64,000 bases of DNA from Aplysia californica. Its lineage: Eukaryota > Mollusca > Gastropoda > Aplysiida > Aplysiidae. The position numbers were made by a program, and so were the translations under genes. This document shows, in pieces, positions 1 through 23,669 of the stretch. Numbering within the stretch: position 1 is the stretch's first letter; every line of letters begins with the position of its first letter. The DNA lies in the NCBI RefSeq assembly GCF_000002075.1, contig NW_004797394.1, positions 41,944 to 105,943 of the forward strand, in the 5' to 3' direction. The notes beneath the pieces were generated by a model. It worked only from the letters and a program-made list of their open reading frames with translations. It made no database searches and was not told the origin of the DNA.

Positions 1-348
1 AATGTTGTATAGATCTAGCTAGATATTTTCCCTTACAATTTCAATCTTGAGAACATCATCTTGTATCTGAATCTAGATCTAGTAAGTTTTGATTTTTGTC
101 TTTTTGATTTTTTTTTTAGTTTTGATATTTTGATAATATTCCGTCCGTCATTAGAATCAGTGCCTGTCAACCTTTTTTACCAGCCAGCGTCCACTTTTGC
201 TTAGGAGGCTAGCATTTTCGTGCGGCCCATCTACATCATGTATTTCCAAGCGGGGCATTGAATAATAATACCTGTCTCTACCCGGGTGGTCTTCACCGTC
301 CTCCAAAATGAACAAATCGCCCACTCATGGACGATATCGCCCAGGTTG

Positions 349-763
349 TTTGTTTGTTTGTTTTAGTAGGGTTTTACGGCGCTCACAACTGCATAAGGTC
401 ATGTGAGCAACAAGGGGTGGATGTCAACAGAGAAGTCCTTACAAGGAGTCAGGCATACTCTGCGCACCTCTCCAGCTTCAACAGCACAAAGTCTGCTTCG
501 ACTATCAAGGCACCCCAGAAGTAGCGGGTCACAGGAGTGTGACAAACATACAAAAGAAGTAGAGGGAGAAAATGACGATAGTAAGGATTAGGAAAGAAAA
601 AGCAGCAGTTCCCTGTTGCAGTTCAGGCACAGTTATGAGCATGACATTGATGAATCAGCTCATTTACAATTTACAATTCTACTGTGCATAAGAACATATT
701 AATGTCCCCCTCCCCCCCGCGCCCTTTGGGATTGGCCTAAAGACACTTCAGTCAGTAGCACCG

Positions 764-811
<48 letters not shown>

Positions 812-827
812 GGGGGGGGGGGAGGTG
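349..827 (-). mobile_element. SINE form B, full copy with target-site duplication
   Basis: Read on the minus strand, the element ends in the shared SINE tail (GCAGTTGTGAGCGCCGTAAAAC region, here 370-410) followed by an ACAAACAAACAA run. The 14-bp flank TATCGCCCAGGTTG is repeated exactly at 335-348 and 828-841, marking a retroposed insertion. The 5' end includes a long G/C homopolymer run (762-822). Confidence 0.85.
762..822. repeat. Poly-C run followed by poly-G run
   Basis: About 48 C residues are followed immediately by about 13 G residues. It lies inside the 5' end of the SINE at 349-827. The exact length is probably unreliable because homopolymers of this size are hard to sequence. Confidence 0.9.
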
Positions 828-934
828 TATCGCCCAGGTTGACAAGCACTGGTCTACTGTAATTCTGTTTCGTTTTTATATGTTTATGTACTGTGTTATG
901 TTCTATCATCGCGGGTTTTTTTTTCCAATGACAG

Positions 935-12937
<12,003 letters not shown>

Positions 12938-13407
12938 CAGAAAACTTGAGAGATAAAATAGACTAAATCCAATTAATCTTATTTGTTGGAAGCAGTGACA
13001 TTCATCTGTTGTGAGGGCGAACTGGTACGGCAAATTCTATAATATCAAATGATAGGCCTTCCTGTTTGGCATTTGTTACAGAGTTTTTCTATTTTAATTT
13101 TCCTGAACTTATTCTATGAATTGAGTTTGTAGCAGCTCTATATCCTTCTCTGGGCAAACATTTTGATGAACTAATATTTATCAGATAAGTTGTAGTAGAA
13201 AAGGGGTTAGAAATTATTATATAAACTTGAGTGTCTGACAAAAGGAATTATGTATCGGCAAATTTTTTTAATAGAGATAAAAGTACATGTAGTTTTATAT
13301 ACTTAAGTTTTCCAGTTCTGAATCAGCTGGTTTTTTAAAAAATTTTCAGATGACGACATTTTGAATACTTTTGGAGATTTAGCAGGTTTTGTTAGACAAG
13401 TTACAAA

Positions 13408-13413
13408 AATAAA
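13408..13413 (+). other. Candidate poly(A) signal of the SOD-repeat gene
   Basis: AATAAA lies about 470 bases after the stop codon at 12937, in AT-rich non-coding sequence that would be the 3' UTR. Another AATAAA occurs near 14803 and could end a longer 3' UTR. The sequence alone does not show which is used. Confidence 0.4.
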
Positions 13414-15038
13414 GTAAAAAGACCAATCCAGCTTATAATTTGAATTTAAATTACTTTGTTTTTCTGATGGAACTACATTTTTTTACCTGTGACCACTCTT
13501 ACACCTTTGTAGGCCTCCAGCTCAAAATTGTCTTTGCCAGCATATGGGCCCTTTTGTCAGACAAACAACCACATACAGATATGGGAAGGCAGAAAATCTG
13601 TTAAAAGAATGATGCTGCAGGAAATAAGTTGTGAATTTGATGGTCTTTTTTAAAGACAGCCTTGTTCTATGATAATATGCTTACAATCTTTAAGTGATAC
13701 AAATGTTTGTGTATATAATATCATATGTATAATATTGATCTCTAAGTTTGTGTTTTGAACTCTACTATGATCACTGATTAGAACTGCATTCTCAGATATC
13801 TGAAATCCAACAGTGCAGTGGTAATCGAGGGAGACACGTTTAGTTTTGTTATACATGTATTATTACTTTCTACACAGAGTATATCTATTCTTCTTTCTGA
13901 GTGGTGCCTCTTTACATTGCAACAATTCATAATCAATTTCTTTGCATGAAATGTTTTGTTGAGCTTGTGTGCTGTGTGCTATATAGCCTATTATATGAAC
14001 ATGATAATACCTCGAAACATATATCTCTCAGCTTTACTGTAAATCCATTCCAATTGGTTATCTTTCACCAAGGTAGCCTATATATAAATTTACTTGATGG
14101 TTGTAATACAGAGATGTATAATGTTTGTACAGCATATTATTCTCATACTGCCCAATTATTATGAATCTCTCTTTTCAAGATGACTCTTTGTCTTTCAATA
14201 ACATTTACGGCATAGTTCATTGATATTAATGAATGGTCTCCTCTTCCTACAATATAGGCATACATGTACATATTTTCTTTAGCTTAGACTCTTTCACTCG
14301 AACAAGTTTTTTTATACCTCTTAGACTTAGACTAGATTGATTGTGATTACAGACACCTTTAGAATTATACGTATACCCCTCTCAACACAATGTAGATAGT
14401 TTAGGGGGCAGGACACTTCAACTTCAACCCTGTCTTGTCATAGCTGACCCATCCTGAGTGGGACACAGACTGCAACTTGTAGAAAAATGTAGAGTTGATA
14501 ATATTCAAGGATTGCATTCACGTTTTCTGTGCAATGTGAATAAGAAATGCATTGAACCTCTTCTTATTTGAATTTGCCAATGGGGAACCAGGTGTTCCAC
14601 CTTCTTAACGATTTGCAGTGTGAAGCAAAGCAAAGAGAATATAGTCAGGCTGGACAGTTCACTTATACCATTGGCTCTAACAATCATGAGTTTAATTTTC
14701 CCATAGAATTTTAGCAAGGTGGACCATAAGAAAAACAGATGTAATTTATCATGTTATAATGATGAAATTTCTTTCTTTAATCAGAATCCTATTCCGATTT
14801 ACAATAAAATTGTTTTGCCTAAAAATAACCCCCGATAATCTGCCTTGGCTTTGAATTTTAAATCCATATAACCTATAACTGTAGAAGTTTTACTTCCCCA
14901 ATTTAGATCACTTAGGTGGCAAGCTACTTCAAGCCTACCTGTCACTGCTGTTAGGGCCAACCTGGGCTGAAAGAGACATAACCTCCCCACAGAAAGATAG
15001 AGATACTCAATAAAAATTCTCCTCACTCAGGAATCAAA
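13414..15038. other. Intergenic or long 3' UTR sequence with no recognised gene
   Basis: AT-rich, non-repetitive-looking DNA. The open frames are short and show no domain I recognise. It may include a longer 3' UTR for the SOD-repeat gene. Confidence 0.4.
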
Positions 15039-15046
15039 CTCAGTTC

Positions 15047-15560
15047 GGGGGCTCTCGTGGCCTAGAGGTTAAGGTGTGGGCTTCTTCTCATTCAAAGGTG
15101 CTGGGTTTGAATCCGGGCAGCGACCAAAAAATTTGTTCTCTAAAATTGTCTCCTTTCACCTCCTTTCCTGCTCTATAGCAATGTTCTGTCGTCTGCTATC
15201 GTCTCCTCTTTCTGTCCCCTCCCCCTCACCTCCTTAGCCCCCTCCTCTAGGCTCCTGACTTTTTCTGCAGCTTTTCTTCTACTGCTTCTCCTTCTTACTG
15301 CTGTCTTTCAGCCACACCCCTGATCTTCTGGTAGGAAAGATCTACACCTAGCCCTCTCAGACAAGGGCGAAAAATCTCGGAGGGCCCGTGTGCAAGTTGG
15401 GCACGTTAAAGATCCCTTGGTGGTCTAAAATCGATGAGTAGGCTAACTAGGCAAAATTCAAAATTTCCTACCAACTGAAAAAGTTTAATAATGTGTCCCG
15501 CACTCTCATATGACTTTATGCAGTTGCGAGCGCCGTAAAACACTTACCCCCCCAAAAAAC
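15047..15560 (+). mobile_element. SINE form A, full length
   Basis: The tRNA-like head (GTGGCCTAGAGGTTAAGG and GGTTTGAATCC), body and hairpin tail have the same order as the copy at 5238-5764. It is flanked by CTCAGTTC at 15039-15046 and 15561-15568. Confidence 0.9.
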
Positions 15561-16138
15561 CTCAGTTCTCCAGCATACAACAGAGAAGAACCTAATCACT
15601 ACACCAGAGGCCAGTGCTTTAGATTTGAGAAATTTGTGTTTATTTGCTGTCTTATTGATTGTGGCTGCCAAGTCTTCACTCGGAACAGAAAGTATTAAGT
15701 GGTCAACCAGTTTCAGCAAACAGAAAAGAAGAGATTCTACATACGTGTATAATAAGTACTGTATAGTACAAGGTTGCTTTTAAGGACAAGCGGGCTAACC
15801 CAGATTTTGGGGGTTTCCAGAAATCTTGACCTACACCAAAAGTGGGCGTTGCCCTACCTATAGTAGAAGTTTAGTTTCATTGATGTGTATACAATGTATT
15901 TGTTTGGTTAAAGAGAAAACTCTCTTTGTCTTTTAAAGAAACTGAACAAGGAGCAAAAACGTTACCTTCGATTTTCTCAAAACAGCATTTTTCGGGATAG
16001 CCCCCTTGTGCTTAAAAGCAACCATATGTGACCTGAGATATAAGGAGATTTAGAAGGAAATCTTTTAAATCTGATCATTTTATTAGTATTATATAGTTTG
16101 AAGAATACTCGGTGACGCTATAATGAAGGGGTTTTTTG

Positions 16139-16662
16139 TTTTTGTAAAGTGTTTTACGGCGCTCGCAACTGCATAGGTCATATGAGCGCGCGGGAGGGAC
16201 ACACCTAATATTTTCAGTTGGTAGGAAATTTGGAATTTTGCCCAGGTGGCGGCCGAAGCCTACTCTTTTCGATTTTAGACCACCAAGGGATCTTTAACGT
16301 GCGCAACTTGCACACGGGCCCTCCGAGATTTTTCGCCCTTGTCCGAGAAGGCTAGGTGTAGATCTTTCCTACCAGAAGATCAGGGGTGTGGCAGAAAGAC
16401 AGCAGTAAGGAGGAGCCAAGGAGTAGCAGTAGAAAGGCTGCAGAAAGAGTCAGGAGCCCAGAGGAGGGGGCAAAGGAGGTGAGGGAGTGGGGGCAGAAAG
16501 TGGAATTAAAGCAGACAACAGAACATTGCTAGAGAGCTGGAAAGGAGGTGAAAGGAGACAATTTTAGAGAAGAAAATGTTTCGGTCGCTACCCGGATTCG
16601 AACCCGGGACCTTTGAACTGAATGAGAGGCCAACACCTTAACCTCTAGACCACGAGAGCCCC
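16139..16662 (-). mobile_element. SINE form A, full length, inverted
   Basis: On the minus strand it runs from GGGGGCTCTCGTGG through B box GGGTTCGAATCCGGG to the tail at about 16150-16190. It is flanked by the 11-bp duplication CTATAATGAAG at 16128-16138 and 16663-16673. Confidence 0.92.
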
Positions 16663-16673
16663 CTATAATGAAG

Positions 16674-17600
16674 TAATAGTACCAGAGAGTAACAAACAAA
16701 AATAAGGAGGAGAGAAAAGGACGACAGATGTTTGATAGGAAAGAATTACCAATTACAAGCTAATCCCAAATATGTTTTCTACACTGACTAGGTTACTAAT
16801 TCTCCAAGACTCGTGAGAAGCAAATAACAATCTGTGACCCTAAAACATTTGACTGAACAAATAGATGACTAATTGAAAGTGAAAAGCAAAAAAGACACAA
16901 AACACGAGCATTATTTTCAGATCAACTTTTGTATTCAACTCCTATTACATACCAAAACAACTCCAGGCAGATCTAATGAGAAACGACCCGCACATTCATA
17001 TCATCATAGACTCGACAACTCGACTGAATTATTCAATGTAGTCATAAACAGTGTAGTGTACTATATTGGGAAGTAGTAAATCTGGACATAACCAACAAGT
17101 ATAAAAATGACAAGTCACTTGCACAGAATAATCTTCAAACATGATCCAAGCTCATAATGTGGTTGTTTCAGATAAAGACAAATACCTAAACAAAGAAGTG
17201 GTTGCACAGTGCTCAGAAACAGTAAGATGACAAAGAATACATAACCGAAAGCACAAAAAGAAGAAAAACTTTCAAGTCATCCTTCCATTCCACTTACTAT
17301 CATTTGTTTTTAAAAAACCCACCTGGTTATTGTATTTGAGCCATTCCATGAAAAACGATGTAATGATAGAGAAATGATGACCTACAGAAAAACTATTCTA
17401 TGCAGTGATAGAACCATTCTTTATTGTTAGAGGAATGTTGCCTCCTAATAAAGAAAAAAAAAAGAAGAAATAAATGGGTCCATCACTGCTTAGAATTTTT
17501 TCAAGCAGGTCATAATTGTCCCTGCTTTACATATGTGTCACTGCAGTTTCATTTTTCCCGGAATGGCCCATTTGTTTACAACACACCTTCACCACTGTAT
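16674..17600. other. Intergenic sequence with no recognised gene
   Basis: AT-rich DNA with only short open frames. I see no domain, TIR or direct repeat here. Confidence 0.4.
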
Positions 17601-18149
17601 GATTATTTAAGAAGTGTTTAGATTAGATTGTTAAGCGCACAGTGCTTGCTGTTAAGATGGAATTTGCGCAAAACAAATGCTATCTATTTGTATTATTATT
17701 ACTATTATCAAAAGTGAGGCCTTTGACTTAAGGTTCATCTCCTGTAGGAGAGGTAGAGAGCCGAGCCTTTATAACTCCCCAAACAGTCAAAGGTCAAGAA
17801 CGTCTTAACAAGGATTCGAACAGGAGTTGTCTGCACCGCAATCCAGCATCTCCTGAAAGTGCATCCCCCCCCCCCACTTTGTGTACCATACTACGACCAT
17901 AACTTTAAAAGATAACAGACAAGAGGACACATAACAGCCATATTACTTTGACAACTAAACTGTTTCCGTCATCCAGTCTAGCTGGAAAAGAGGGTATGGT
18001 TGGGGGTGGGGGAATGATGGCTGAAGAGTAGCTGAAATAAATTTCCGTAATTATCAACCATTTTCGGTGAAGGCTGACCAGGTAAGGAAGGATGATTTAG
18101 CAAGCATCAGAGTGATTGACCTGTTGTTTGCCATGAAAAAGCCACAATT

Positions 18150-18330
18150 TTGAATTTCATTGACAAGAAGAAGAAGAAGAAGAAGAAGAAGAAGATGAAG
18201 AGAAGAATTGCACTTATGCAGCACATATCCATGCTCTATGCACTTTACAACTATTATATGTATTACATGTACCCCAGCAGATCCAAGAACACTCGGAAAC
18301 ATTCTCGGCTTCCAGTGCAGCTAACACTAA
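18150..18330 (-). mobile_element. Repeat related to the (ATT)n/(CTT)n-tailed element, inverted
   Basis: A run of AAG/GAA triplets (about 18163-18195) is followed by AATTGCACTTATGCAGCAC and CATGCTCTATGCAC. This is the inverse of the GTGCATAGAGC...(TTCTTC)n layout seen at 7618-7776 and 56830-56897. Confidence 0.5.
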
Positions 18331-19010
18331 CAATGTAAGCAGCTGATTAAGTACTCAAAAAGAAACAAGTGGCAAAACCTTTCAGACTTTACCGGGTACC
18401 CATTTCTATGTAGGGTAAGTGAAGAAAACTGAAGCACAGTATCTTTCCCAAAGGTACAACATTGGGCCCAACAGCCTTACCACTAGACCATCACCGACAC
18501 GACCAAAATAGCCCAAGAGGAAAGGATGGAATGTCTAAAGTCTACCAATTTAGCCCTTCCAGCCCCAGGCATTTGTGTGCACTGCCTAACCCCAGTCCCA
18601 GCCAATACAGCAGTATTTCAGAAAAACTGGCATGCATTCTGAAAAGTGATGTAGTATCTTTGTAATGAGGTTTAGATAATAACATCAAAGTTTAAAGGTA
18701 AATGAACAAATATTATGAAAATTAAAGTTTAATTAGGCTTACTTATTTTTTAAAATGCCCAAATTCGGTACCCCCCGAAACTGAGAATATACGCTCTTGG
18801 GATGGTGGGAGGTAGCAGCTGAAAATATATGTGCCCGGGGCTGAAAGGGTTAGGAGTGATCATCAGGTCCTTAGTCATTTTCAAAAGCTTAAAATAAAGT
18901 GCAACCTGGCAAGACAATTTCCTAAATAGTTTTCATGCAGACTTTCATTTTCAATGCACACACATATATGGATATATATAATATATATATTATACATATT
19001 ATATTATATA

Positions 19011-20172
19011 CAGTCGAACCTGTGCAAGACGGAATCGCAAGGGAGCCAGAAAAAAATTAAGACATTTTCCATCTCTTAGACAGCAGAATTTAAAAGGAGA
19101 GATGGAGCGGGGTGGGGGGGGGGTTTCAAAGACCAGCCGGTGGGATCAAGGGTCGCTTTTCTAGCCGGCAGTAAGCAATCAAAGGTGGTCAAAACTTCAC
19201 ACCTTTCAGCTGCTAACCTCCCTGATAATGACAGGCGTCAGTCTTATTTATCCATTTACCACCAGTGCTTGCATTTCATAGGACCACTGTTTGACCTATT
19301 AAAAACAGAATCGTTTGAACATCTTCCTTTGCTTCCACCTTTAGCCCCACTCATCGGTGTAATAAGCACAGTCAACCAATGCCATCCCTCACTACCAAGT
19401 AACAAGGATTCAAGGAACTCATTTTCTCAGCTGGCTGTATGATCAGGGTGGCAGGCATTGGTCAAACTAATTTCACACCTGTGGCCTCTGGCTACCAATG
19501 AAAGTTTCTGTGCTGGAGAGCCACGGTCCACTCGAGCACTTTCACTGGCACTCAGAAGATTTCACACCCACACCATCCTGACCATCTTCAAGGCTCAGGG
19601 CTCACATAGATGGGGTAACATCTACCCTCAAATTGCGCCCCTACTCCCCTTCCTCGCGCGGCAGCATGGCGTTAAGTCTAGAGCCGGCGGACGGAAGAAA
19701 ACTTGCGAGTTTTGTTTCAAATCAGGAATGAACTGGCAAAGCATATTTCATCTTAGACAGGTAAAACCTTAGGACGGGAGCGGATTTTTCTTTCCGTTTT
19801 CGCGTTGGACAAGTTTCCATTTTACACAGTTAATTAACCCTATCCGTACGCCCTGGGGTCATTTTGTACCCCCGGGGTTGTATTCTTCACATTTTAGAAT
19901 ACTTCTAGTGGGAAGATCTCGTTGAAACTTTCAGTATTTCTCATAAAATCATTTTGACAGACTGCATGCTATGCAAAGCGTACGGATCGGATAATCAAGT
20001 AAATTTCCTCTTTGAAAGTGGTAGCACAGAGTTCCCCACGTCGTATGGATACGATAGTAAAACAAAACGTATGGATAGGGAAAAAAAGGACTAATATCAA
20101 GGGGTGAGAGGGGAGATTCCGTTAAGACAGGGTTCCGTATAACACAGGTTTCCGTTAAGGCAGGTTCGACTG
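19011..20172. mobile_element. pogo/Tc1-type TIR element, about 1.16 kb, host of a nested MITE
   Basis: It begins CAGTCGAACCTGTGCAAGAC and ends with the inverse, GGCAGGTTCGACTG, with a TA on each side as expected for a TA target. No transposase frame is recognisable. A piggyBac-type MITE sits inside at 19838-20080. A related fragment is at 31946-32250. Confidence 0.7.
19838..20080. mobile_element. piggyBac-type MITE nested in the pogo-type element
   Basis: The left end is TTAA then CCCTATCCGTACG; the right end is CGTATGGATAGGG. The interior matches the cleaner copy at 48485-48723. The right-hand TTAA is lost, so this copy looks older. Confidence 0.75.
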
Positions 20173-20173
20173 T

Positions 20174-21300
20174 ATATAACATTCATTCACCTAAGTTTCC
20201 GCATTTAAACTTTATTTTCTTAGCTTATATGGAAGTAGAGAAAAAGAATACAAGTGTAATTTTGTGTACATGTACAATAAAATTATAATAATATGAACTT
20301 CATGTGACCAGAGAATTTCTTTGTGTAGAGGAAAGTCGCTATGCTTAAAGTAAGGAGAGTAAAAAAAATAGGGATTTGGAATCCTTTCATATTTACAACA
20401 CGTTTGTGTAAAATAGCTTCTCATGTTAAGCAAAGTGTACTGCATGTTTTTATGCAATTTTCTTGAACTAAACAACAAAGCTATGTGGTTTTGGTCATCA
20501 ATTATGAAAATAAAAGTGGTTAGAAATTTGGAAGTTAGCTAAAGTATTAGCCTTTGCTTTAAAAAAATTAAGACTTAAAAAAACAAAAAAACATAATGAA
20601 AACAGGTATTCAGTGACATTTGCTGTTCAAATCTGAAAACATAAAAAAAAAATTAAAAGCATACTGAGATGATGTTATTAAATGTGCTACTAAGGTGATA
20701 TGGACAGACAGAATATGTTAAAGGAAGAGTGCACATGAAAGATCTCCCAGAGACACCCTCCATCCATCAGTAAATCAGTAACCAGAGAAGGCTTCATTTT
20801 TGTAAGAACAGGATAGATTGTGCAATGAAATCTGCTTTCTAAAATACACCAAAACCTCATTCTTGTGTAAACCCAACTCCACCCCCTTTTTTGCCGCCAC
20901 ATCCTATGAAAAGGAAAAGAATTATTTTCTACTTTGATATAAAAAGAAGCAGACAGTTCACTGTGATTGATGATCTGGTCATATACATTAGTGTGAGTTT
21001 AAAAAAAAAATAAAAGATATGAAGAGATAGCAGCATTGAGTAATATATGACGAGAGAGACATGTGGAACAAGAAAGCTGTCTCTTTGCCCAGGCATTCCT
21101 ATTGAGCTGCTGAGAAGTAACTCATTTAGAGTAAAGGTTCATCGATCGCCATCCATATTGACAGCAAGGTTCTCCTCAGGCTGAGTAGAGTATGGTAATT
21201 TTCAGCTCTCCAGCAAAAATGTTTTCTAAGTGTATATAAACTTGAGTAGCTAAACAACTATTGAGGGAAGGAGCTCCGTAATGATGGACAACTATGAAAT
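20174..21300. other. Intergenic sequence with no recognised gene
   Basis: AT-rich sequence with no domain I recognise and no clear repeat borders. Confidence 0.35.
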
Positions 21301-21304
21301 CTAG

Positions 21305-21415
21305 ATTATAATCCTAACCCCACCATTAACCCTAACCCTAACGGTTACCCCAAACCTAATCCTAGCTCTAAACTTTGCCCAAACCATAAACCTAGCACTA
21401 ACCCTAATCCTAAAC
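21305..21415. repeat. Degenerate telomere-like (CCCTAA)n tract
   Basis: Contains AACCCTAACCCTAACGG and many CCTAA/CCTAAT variants over about 110 bases, followed by a poly-G run (21416-21434). It lies inside the window, so it is interstitial. Confidence 0.75.
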
Positions 21416-21441
21416 GGGGGGGGGGGGGGGGGGGAACCTCC

Positions 21442-22027
21442 CATGAAAGTTATTATGAAGTGTTTGTAAAAAGATTTTGATGGCCATCGATCTAGATGAA
21501 AGTTATTATGAAGTGTTTGTAAAAAGATTTTGATGGCCATCGATCTAGATGAAAGTTATTATGAAGTGTTTGTAAAAAGATTTTGATGGCCATCGATCTA
21601 GATGAAAGTTATTATGAAGTGTTTGTAAAAAGATTTTGATGGCCATTGATCTAGATGAAAGTTATTATGAAGTGTTTGTAAAGAGATTTTGATGGCCATC
21701 GATCTAGATGAAAGTTATTATGAAGTGTTTGTAAAAAGATTTTGATGGCCATCGATCTAGATGAAAGTTATTATGAAGTGTTTGTAAAAAGATTTTGATG
21801 GCCATCGATCTAGATGAAAGTTATTATGAAGTGTTTGTAAAAAGATTTTGATGGCCATCGATCTAGATGAAAGTTATTATGAAGTGTTTGTAAAAAGATT
21901 TTGATGGCCATCGATCTAGATGAAAGTTATTATGAAGTGTTTGTAAAAAGATTTTGATGGCCATCGATCTAGATGAAAGTTATTATGAAGTGTTTGTAAA
22001 AAGATTTTGATGGCCATTGATCTAGAT
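21442..22027. repeat. 53-bp minisatellite, about 11 copies
   Basis: Each unit begins ATGAAAGTTATTATGAAG and ends GGCCATCGATCTAG. The copies are almost identical: two read CCATTGATC and one GTAAAGAG. High identity suggests recent expansion or frequent homogenisation. It directly follows the telomere-like tract and poly-G run. Confidence 0.97.
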
Positions 22028-22162
22028 AACATAGTGATCGCTCGTTACAGAATTCCTCCCCAACCCAGAACCAAGCAAAAGATACAATAATTATGGTCAT
22101 CCTTCAATGTATACACAAGACTTAGATGCCATTCAATTGCTTAGCCATTTTCCATTCCAGTA

Positions 22163-22985
22163 CAGTGGAATCCTGTTATAACGAGAGGGAGGGGACAGGA
22201 GCAAAATGTCCGTTATAGCAGGATTCTCGCTATAAGGGATCCAGTAATAAATTCAAGGGAAACTGTTAAGTCGGCCTAATCTGAGTAATCTATGAGTTTG
22301 ATGTTCTGTTTATTTCCATTTGCTATCTCCCCTGATGACGATTTTGCTTCAACATGACCTCTAGATCTTACTTGATCAAAAATCGAATCAGGTTTCTTTC
22401 TCTAGCGCTAGATCTAGCGATGTGGACTGACAGCTTGGCGTTGGCGATCAGAAAGGAAGGGCTCTGGGCTAACTCGCCCGCTGTGTTTTCCCCCACCCCA
22501 CCACACCCTGTGGTGCATTCTGTCAGCTTGCGCACGTCACACATTCCCTCCATCCATCACATTACTGTGACCTCTCCATCCCCGTATCGGAGAAGTGAGA
22601 GGCATGGTAGGCCTTGATAATCTAAACTAGGCTTACGCTGGCATATCACATGATGTGTTCTGCTTGTCTGCGCATGCCACGCCCTCCCTACTCAGTTGCT
22701 CCAGCCTTTATTGTTGACGCACATGGGCTCTCCTATTCTTTGTTTCGCAAGATCACCAACAAGTTTCTCAACTGGCGAGGTTTTACGATGTAAAATAGGC
22801 CTATGCACTGTGCACAACAGCAGCAATATACCGCTATAACCGACTCGCATGTTTGTCTGATAGCGCTATAGCAGTATTTTATTTACAAAGGTAAAGAGGA
22901 GAAAAAAACGGGGTTTTAGAATAGTGTCTTTATAATGTGGCAGACTTCTCGTTTTTTTCGGACTCGTTGTAAGTGGACTCCACTG
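22163..22985. mobile_element. pogo-like TIR element, about 820 bp
   Basis: It begins CAGTGGAATCCTGTTATAAC and ends GTAAGTGGACTCCACTG, with TA on both sides. Internal matches to the start (GTTATAGCAGGATTC) lie nearby. No transposase is recognisable. Confidence 0.65.
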
Positions 22986-23451
22986 TATATGTCTCACTTT
23001 TGCTGAATAGTGATCCACAACCTTGTTGGAGCAAAATATTCCATGAATTTGAAAGGTTTCAGGTTCAAAATTTTCACACATCCTGAAATCCATCCAACAA
23101 TAAAACAGAAACACCCCCGCCCTCCGCCCCCCCTCCTTGCAAACTAAGCTAAACACACTACTGTGTCGTACAAATTCAACTTCAAATAAAGGTACACTAG
23201 ACTAGAAGTAAAATAAAATAAAAGCACCACATCCGATATGATGAAAAAAACTTCCACATTTTTTGTCAGTGCAATCTACACTCTATACTATAATATTATG
23301 TGAAATATATAACAATCTTTTTGAACATAAGATCTCTGTGCATATATAATACATAGTATTCTGAAATTAGGTGCATAGCCAGCTGACCTGTCATTAGCCC
23401 ACCGGGTAAATTAGGAGAGAATCTGAGAGAGAGCAAGGATTTCTTCACTAT

Positions 23452-23476
23452 TTTATTTGTTTTGTCTTGTTTTATT
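23452..23476 (-). other. Candidate poly(A) signals for DCAF10
   Basis: TTTATT occurs at 23452-23457 and 23471-23476, giving AATAAA on the minus strand about 195-215 bases after the stop at 23670. This distance suits a short 3' UTR. Confidence 0.5.
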
Positions 23477-23669
23477 GTGTTAACAATTTACAAAGTCTGT
23501 ACACTTTAATATATTCATTATAATTGTCCATCTTTTCCCTAACAAGATCTACTGTCATACAATGAAACAAATTCTTTTCGAAACTAACAGTCACATTCAC
23601 GCTTCTTTTGTGTGTGATCAACATTTTTTTTACAACTTTACAATATCACCACACAAGCATGCAGTACAA

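Noticed and set aside
19140-19772. Two open frames of about 100 codons
   Set aside because: They lie inside the pogo-type element, show no transposase motifs, and are not conserved in its partial copy at 31946-32250.
21305-21415. Telomere repeats as a chromosome end
   Set aside because: The tract is degenerate and continuous with sequence on both sides, so it is interstitial.
21442-22027. Regular repeats resembling a CRISPR array
   Set aside because: The units are contiguous with no unique spacers, and the genome is animal. It is a minisatellite.
22354-22617. 87-codon open frame
   Set aside because: It lies inside the pogo-like element at 22163-22985, with no recognisable motif.
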